A stretch of DNA of 64,000 nucleotides. Origin: Sycon ciliatum. Its lineage: Eukaryota > Porifera > Calcarea > Leucosolenida > Sycettidae. Positions within the stretch are counted from its first letter, which is position 1, and each line of letters starts with the position of its first letter. Below, one piece after another: positions 58,059-64,000 of the stretch. The stretch covers positions 16,058,823 to 16,122,822 of the forward strand of contig NC_088646.1 of the NCBI RefSeq assembly GCF_964019385.1, given 5' to 3'. Both the position numbers and the translations under genes were made by a program. The notes beneath the pieces were generated by a model, which was given only the letters and a program-made list of their open reading frames with translations, made no database searches and was not told the origin of the DNA.

Positions 58059-59763
58059 ACACACACACACACATACACACACACTTACACACACACACGT
58101 ACACACGCGTACACACACAGCAGTGCAACTTGAGCAGATACTTATACATGTAGTCAGTTCTGATATGTCTGTTCCAGTGTACCTGAATCAGATGCCTTCT
58201 CAAACATTCCCATGCGATCACGCAGCCACTTGACAATGTCACCTGCAACAGCCACAGCTCCCTGCACGACAACGGTGAGCCACACTCATACATTGTGTAT
58301 TATCACACTACAAACAAGTGTGCACATGTCTGTACGGACACACATTCGCAGGGATACAGTGCAGAATGACATAACGTGGGTGTGTGTGAAAGCAACATCT
58401 GATCACAAGCAAGCAATCAAATCCCCAAGTCCTGTAGCTTCTCACTGCCCAAAGACAAGCTGTGCAGGCAGAGACTCCGCAGCCTAGTCATGCGGTATGC
58501 CCACTCAGTCCGACACAAAACAAGAGAAACATTAGAGTGTAACCTCCATACTTCAAGTAGCATTGATTAGCATTCGCCTGGCAAGGAGGGTCAAGGAAGC
58601 ATGCATCAGTGTCACTACTGTAAGATGTTAGGAAAACAGTCGAACATAGCAAGCAGACACAGTAGCAGTGCATAGATGCAAGTGTACCCCCCCCCCCCCC
58701 CACACACGCACACACACGCACCTGCACCCCCCCCCCCCCCCACCACCACACACACACACACACAGAGTATGGAATTATGCAACTGCACAGCTTACTTCCA
58801 AAGCATAGTGGGTGTCCTGATCTCCAAACTTGTATGCAACTGTAGTCAACAAGCCATGCTGAGATCTCGCTACCTGAAGCACATGACACACGCAACACAT
58901 ATCATACCATAACTGATATACAGCTGAACAAACCGTTAGTCACTTCGGCACGGATACGACCGGCAGGTACTCAAATTAAGCACCGATCACTACGCGTATT
59001 CGCGGCACAAAACGAAGCATTTTTAGCGACTGCCGCAAGGTAGCTAAGAATCTCGTGAAACGGACGCGCAAGGCTTTCGTGTCACATTTCCATGCATTCA
59101 CAGCCAGTACCGGTGTTAGTGTTGTGGGGCTACCAAGCTGCAATGACACAGTGTGTCCCAGACCAGTGGCATGGAGTTCTATGTAAGAGGCGATTTACAC
59201 GACGGCAGGATTTACCCCGTGTGTGATGCAGCCATGGAGATTCAGTCATGTGAGCTCAAATTGTGGCATGAACGTATCCCGCGAGCTATCCCGGTGCTGT
59301 GAGGTGGCTGGGGGCGGAAATGGCATGCTGTGGCATTCCGTGGACTGTTTTGAGGTACAGGTACTGAATGTCCATCACGCCGTGTGAATCGATTTTCGTT
59401 TTTCCCGCGCCATAGCAACCTCTCGGGATCACGTGCTTCACTTCTCGGCGGGATGCACTGCCGTCATGTAAATCGCCTCTAAAGCCAGAGTAGTAAGCAC
59501 ACGCCGCGCACATGGGCGACCTCTAGCCCAAGCCATGCAATGCAAGACAACACTCCAAGCAAGCCACAGCCAAACACTGTGGATTCGAGTACATGTACTA
59601 GCATACCTTGGTGCCGGTGTTGTACAGCATAAAACAACCGGTTCCATACCTGACCAGCACAGACCAGACCAACAAACACGCACACACACACAGACACACA
59701 CACAGACACACATATACAGACAGACAGACAGACAGACACACAGATAGACACAAACACTAACAC

Positions 59764-59822
<59 letters not shown>

Positions 59823-60947
59823 AAGCCATAAACAAATCCATACAAAACAATAGCGAACTGTCCGCGAGAGGAGAGTACTACACAAAATTTCACAAATACT
59901 ACGCAACTCTCCACTCAATGATTGTACTCAACCTGGAACAGAACCGAGGCAAGTCACGTAACAATTTCTAATCAATCATCAAAGGTTCTATGCCTCCACA
60001 TGACCCAGACCTAGGTCATAGAGAGACACACACAGAATGTACCATACACTGCAGTCAACAGACATGGTGGCAAGAGTAAATAAAGTGAGTGTGTATGGAT
60101 CTCCAGTGGCAAAAGCTCACATCAGGTGGTGATTCGCAACCACTGCAGCACGAGTGTTTTCTATTATGTACAATGGAGATCAGTTGATGTGTAGTCTGGT
60201 TCTGCCGGAGGTCTGTCCACTTCCCTCCAGGGAGTGAGGTCACATTGCATTTTCAAGGACTGTACAATGTTGATTTACTTACGTGCTTTTCGCCGAACCA
60301 GCTGTCAAGCAGCCATGGCCAACAAGAGCAGCTTGCTGGTCTCCAAGACACTGAAGAGAGGAGGACATTGTATCGAAGAAGTGCACATGCACACACACAC
60401 ACACAAACACACAATACAATGTTATAATAATATTTTCTATAACGTCCTGGACTGCATGCACAGACGAGGTGTGTGTGTGTGTGTGCGTGCGTGTGTGTGT
60501 GTGTGCGTGTGTGTGCGTGTGGAATAATACTTCAAAATAGCAAGTACATGTATATCACGCTAACGAGCACCACTGCACAGAAGTACATTGTGAAAAAAAG
60601 AAGTATATACTGTAAATATACAAATTTTCGGCAGCTATTTAATTTCGGCTATATTCAGCACTGACCCAAAACGCCTAAATTAAAACGCTGATGAAATTTT
60701 TCACAGCATCTGTCGCACTATACTGTATAACACCTTTATTTCGGTGTAATTTAAATTTCGGTAACTTCGGTACTGGTCCTGGATCACCTAATTTAACATT
60801 ACACCTAAATTTTCCCGGAGTGCCAAAAATATGTAAAAATCATGAAAATCACTGTCAAATTAAAAAAATCAACTTGTATACTGGTATAGTACATGTACAA
60901 TCATACATGTACATGTATATGGAGCCCAGCCGGCCGGAGATGCAAGA

Positions 60948-60983
<36 letters not shown>

Positions 60984-61835
60984 GTGCCATGCATACCGAA
61001 TTTATCCTTACACCGAAAGGTCAGGGGTTGGCTTTTACCGAAATTTTACAACACCGAAAATAAGGTGATATACAGTACCATGCCCTCTACCCCACGCCGA
61101 AAATAAATCGCCGCCGAAATGTCAAAAATTGTGAAGTGCCGAAATTTTGTATATTTACAGTACCAGGTAGGTATTCAACACACTCCGGGATACTAGTATG
61201 TAGTTTTAGCTATCGTGGATGCTGACCACCGCAGGGACCACCGTATTCTGTACGGCTGAGTGGTTCCATAGATACAACTGCACAGCATACATGTAGATGT
61301 AGAGGTCCGACTTACCCCAGCCACAGGCAGTCCTTCATACCGACCGCCGGCCTGAAAAAGAACAAAGCAAAAAGATGAACAACCGGCGAGGAGACAACAA
61401 TTTTAAAACCGCAATCAATAAGACGAGCTGAATCGACATGTCTATACCAGATGTATTCGTGCCGTGTCAAACGACGGAAACAATGTGCAATAAAACGATG
61501 GAAGAAAGACAGTAATGCGGATGTGTGAACTATATTTCCACTAAAAAAAATGGCCGCATGCAATTTTTATTCATGAGTAGCAGGGCAATATACCAAACCA
61601 ACTGCTGCCCTATAACCCCTTACCACAGAAGAATGTATGGTTCCATAGATCTGAGATGAGCTGCAAATAGTTGGAAACTGAACACCATCCGGGATGCCAA
61701 ACAGTCTGTCAGCAACATAAAAACCAAAAACACAGCACATACTACGCTGAAAAGCGTTTAAAAAAATGCGTGCACACGCGGAATTCAGCACAAACGCAAA
61801 CATACTGTCGCAAGTAGTTGGTCAAAGTGAGTTGG

Positions 61836-61896
<61 letters not shown>

Positions 61897-61912
61897 ATGT
61901 GTGTGCGCGCGC

Positions 61913-61980
<68 letters not shown>

Positions 61981-63839
61981 ATGAGTTAGGGAAAGGTTAA
62001 AAAGGTACTACACGAAAAATGAAACTTTCATATCCTGTAGAGTTTCGGGCGCTGAGTTGAATGGTCTTGGTCCGAAGTCTCTACGAAAAAGCGTTCTTGA
62101 GATATTTCACTTTGAAATTACAAAAAGGGGGGCCGCGCCATGATGTCATGCGGCCATTTCGCTTTGTCATCACGGCCTGCCTACGTCATTGTGGCACGGT
62201 CTCAATCTAGGAGCACTATTTTAGTATAAAATTTCAAGGAAAGATGAGCTATTCCGAATAATTCTCTGTACCCAGCAATGAAGGCAGCGATGCTGAGGTC
62301 AGTGAAGACCACCATCAACCCACCGCCACGTATGGTTGGGGCAGGGAGCCCAGATACTCTGCTGAGGAGCTGCCATCGCGTGTAACAAATGTTGAGGAAG
62401 AAGATGCCTCAGCAGCTGTGTCCGACAGAAGACGAATAGCTTGGCCACCAGAATCTCGACTCGATTGGGACATGTCATCTGACGATGTTGTTCAGAACGA
62501 CGAAACGTCTGGAAAAGTATCGTAACAAATTCTATCTTTGTTAATCATAATTATGTACCACTCTTGGTCTAAAAAGAGGACTTGATTCTACAATGAAAGT
62601 GGCTAACCAATGGCTTGTCCACCAACTCTTTGTACTGCATGCCATTGCCGCTGCATGGACAGATGGAAGCCAAGGATCTGATCGGACTAATCTCCATGGC
62701 GTCAGTTTAACTAATAGCTGGTAACACAGTGCTTGGTGGACAATTCACTCACTGTTTGAGGCGCTCACTCCACTGGCACGTGTTAATATCCATCAGCATG
62801 GTGCGACTGGCGTTGGTTACGTCTGTCACATGTCTACCACCATCCACACCACCAGTCAGCTTCTGCAAAGGCAAAGAAAAGTCAGGACAGTGGAGTCTCT
62901 AAGCAGGGAGGAAGCAGCAGGGTGTTCTCAGACACCCTGTGCACCATGCACCAAACAGTGACACACATTGTGATATCAACACATCAGTCACAAAGAGTAA
63001 GCAAAACAACTGATACATACCAGGTATACACACACTCTACCTTCACAGATCCAAACAACACATAGCAGGTACAGAAAAACCTGTCAAGGCGACCGCTCGG
63101 GTCAGGCGACCACCTGTCCCAGATGACCACTGCAGCCAGGACCAAGGGATGCTATTTCCAGTCAAATGACCCTGGATATGGAGACCACCTGGTAACAGAG
63201 ACCGCACTTTGAAGGTCTCTTGAGCGGTCGTCAGGTTTGACTGTATACTGTACATGCTCTCTACCTTCACAGATCAAACAACACCTAGCAGCAACAGTTG
63301 TCTTCTCACCCAAATAAGCCAGGTGTCCACTGTACCGAACATACAGTTGCCGTTATTGATGCACTGTGCCAGTTCTTCAGCTTTGCAGTTATCCAGCAGC
63401 CACCTCAACTTGGTTGCACTGAAGTAGGTATCCAGTGGTAAGCCACACACATCCTGCACATCAGCATCATCATAAGCATGTACACCGCATCAGTGTTAGT
63501 TATCGAGTGCCAAACACCCTCAAACTCAACCATACACTGATGCTGACCTCGGGCTCAAACTATTTCGAAAAAGGCATCATGGTTTCGTCACCTTCTCATC
63601 CCCATTCATGGCACTTGTGCAAAGGCACGCTAAAAATGTGATCATGATGGAGCAGTGAGTCCATGCTCAACAAGCTAAAATGTTATCACGACGGAACAGG
63701 TCTTGTGAGCTGGCAACAATCGAACCTATCCAACACCATCTGTGCATTCTGTCAAATATTGGTAATCTTACACTAAAATCAGCTGGAAGGTTGGGCTTCA
63801 TCTTCTTTACGATGTCTGCAGTGCGTTGGTCTTGCCAAA
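53607..63839 (-). CDS. GK: Glycerol kinase, 5' end outside the window
   Basis: GK phosphorylates glycerol to glycerol-3-phosphate with ATP (FGGY family). Fourteen exons, 5' to 3': 63839-63772, 63453-63310, 62862-62753, 61705-61624, 61351-61316, 60350-60283, 59649-59607, 58873-58796, 58264-58183, 57889-57787, 55553-55469, 55255-55129, 54907-54779 and 53692-53607 (stop). Motifs seen are [98 protein letters not shown] and [18 protein letters not shown], covering the sugar-binding and ATPase folds. The C-terminus is [20 protein letters not shown]. One exon between 54779 and 53692 is probably missing from my list. The N-terminal exons lie to the right of 64000. Confidence 0.93.
53989..54185. mobile_element. 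TA-flanked MITE, GTATAAAAGCCGC ends
   Basis: TACCGGAAAGTCTTGTATAA at the left is mirrored by TACCGTAAAGTCTTGTATAA read from the right, both running into AAGCCGC. The interior repeats the word ATAGAAGCC. In a GK intron. Confidence 0.85.
54383..54506. mobile_element. Short MITE with a perfect 32-bp inverted repeat
   Basis: CATTCCCAACTCATCACAAC then CACGCGCTCTCA is exactly mirrored at 54475-54506. Total 124 bp. A half copy lies at 46150-46245. Confidence 0.9.
55568..55736. repeat. (GA)n microsatellite
   Basis: About 165 bp of GA with GAGAATGAGAGAAA interruptions, just upstream (minus sense) of a GK exon. Confidence 0.95.
56125..56153. repeat. Poly-G tract
   Basis: About 27 G in a row in a GK intron. 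Confidence 0.9.
56344..56671. mobile_element. Tigger-like MITE, GTCTCTTATCCG ends
   Basis: TACACTCAAATGTCTCTTAT at the left and TACACTCGGACGTCTCTTAT read from the right, both followed by CCG. Inner words GATACGGGCA recur. TA flanks. In a GK intron. Confidence 0.8.
57136..57485. repeat. 25-bp minisatellite, exactly 14 units
   Basis: The unit CACAGACATGATGATGACAG + CATGG is repeated 14 times. The only variation is C or T at the first base, in the order CCTTCCTCCTCCTC, which suggests a 75-bp higher-order unit. All three minus frames are open across it, as expected from a 25-bp period. In a GK intron. Confidence 0.95.
57486..57620. repeat. Inverted-repeat element next to the minisatellite
   Basis: CACAAGGCGGAGGG at the left is mirrored by CCCTCCGCCTTGTG at the right. 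135 bp, MITE-like. The last minisatellite unit ends exactly where it begins. Confidence 0.6.
58010..58092. repeat. (GC)n(CA)n microsatellite
   Basis: Alternating GCGC then CA units in a GK intron. Confidence 0.9.
58686..58765. repeat. Two C-tracts and CA units
   Basis: C14-type runs at about 58687-58701 and 58728-58741 with CACACG between them. Confidence 0.9.
59184..59482. mobile_element. MITE with AGAGGCGATTTACA ends
   Basis: AAGAGGCGATTTACACGACG then GCAG at the left is mirrored at the right, which reads TTAGAGGCGATTTACATGAC then GGCAG on the other strand. About 300 bp in a GK intron. Confidence 0.8.
59672..59820. repeat. (CA)n / (GACA)n microsatellite
   Basis: CA with CAGA and GACA interruptions, then about 50 bp of pure CA. 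Confidence 0.95.
60468..60521. repeat. (GT)n microsatellite
   Basis: GT with GC interruptions. Confidence 0.9.
60608..61162. mobile_element. TA-flanked MITE, ACTGTAAATATACAAA ends
   Basis: TACTGTAAATATACAAATTT is mirrored by TACTGTAAATATACAAAATT read from the right, both followed by CGGCA/CGGCAC. The interior is full of the word ATTTCGG and includes a T tract of about 32 bp (60952-60983). In a GK intron. Confidence 0.85.
61378..61520 (-). mobile_element. Solo arm of the ribozyme-linked foldback repeat
   Basis: GGCGAGGAGACAACAATTTT, AACCGCAATCAATAAGACGA and CAATGTGCAATAAAACGATG match the left arm at 46552-46680. Confidence 0.65.
61839..61980. repeat. (GT)n microsatellite
   Basis: About 140 bp with short GCGCGC and ATG interruptions. 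Confidence 0.95.
62003..62525 (+). mobile_element. DNA-transposon fragment with a partial open frame
   Basis: It starts near TTAAAAAGGTACTACACGAA and carries GAGTTGAATGGTCTTGGTCC, a block shared with the foldback elements at 38735 and 47580. From about 62260 an open frame reads [20 protein letters not shown], then [16 protein letters not shown], like the acidic start of a transposon-encoded protein. No catalytic domain seen. Confidence 0.45.
63070..63245. mobile_element. Tigger-like MITE, GGCGACCGCTC ends
   Basis: TACAGAAAAACCTGTCAAGG then CGACCGCTC at the left is mirrored by TACAGTCAAACCTGACGACC then GCTC from the right. TA flanks. In a GK intron. Confidence 0.8.
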
Positions 63840-63928
63840 CTGAAGCAGAACAAAGGAACACAATACAGGTATGGAGTGGAATGCTCACTTCCAAACGCTC
63901 TAGCAAGCAGGTGGTCCTCCTCCTCCTC

Positions 63929-63967
63929 CGACACACACACACGCACACACACACACACACACACACA
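63929..63967. repeat. (CA)n microsatellite
   Basis: Pure CA next to a GK exon, in the intron. Confidence 0.9.
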
Positions 63968-64000
63968 TGTGTTCCCAGTCAGGAACTGGCTATGTGGGTC

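Overview
The window is animal nuclear DNA. Four intron-rich metazoan genes are recognisable from short exons with GT-AG borders and conserved residues. They sit in a sequence crowded with microsatellites and small inverted-repeat transposons. The protein sequences are clearly diverged from vertebrates, so an invertebrate is likely, possibly an early-branching one such as a sponge. I cannot name the species.

Layout: (1) about 0.4-14.2 kb, minus strand: PHKB, the phosphorylase kinase beta subunit, with an incomplete exon set. Its introns hold a broken hAT transposon, a decayed integrase-bearing element, several TA-flanked MITEs, a SINE and a 38-bp minisatellite. (2) 14.2-23.7 kb: mostly MITEs and simple repeats, plus one unassigned plus-strand terminal exon at 18.4-18.7 kb. 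(3) 23.7-29.4 kb, minus strand: a Roquin (RC3H) gene with RING and ROQ regions but no CCCH finger that I could find. (4) 29.4-45.6 kb: a transposon-dense block with a reverse-transcriptase element, foldback elements, a near-perfect palindrome with a G/C tract, a young non-coding LTR element nested inside a TTAA-flanked foldback element, and a 2.9-kb element with Harbinger-like ends. (5) 45.6-52.6 kb, plus strand: EXOSC1 (CSL4), seven exons. (6) 53.6 kb to the right edge, minus strand: glycerol kinase (GK), whose 5' end lies outside the window.

The host genes do not form a pathway: PHKB acts in glycogen breakdown, GK in glycerol use, Roquin in mRNA decay and EXOSC1 in the RNA exosome. The most unusual finding is a set of hammerhead-ribozyme motifs. 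One, in EXOSC1 intron 1 at 46101-46146, has every conserved core residue, three pairable stems and a canonical GUC cleavage triplet. A second (46870-46907) has an intact core next to a 477-bp foldback repeat. Three others are partial or decayed. Such ribozymes are known from Penelope-like elements and animal retrozymes, so the locus probably carries an element of that kind.

Exon borders were set by eye from splice sites and reading phase, and family calls rest on remembered family sequences. No search was run.
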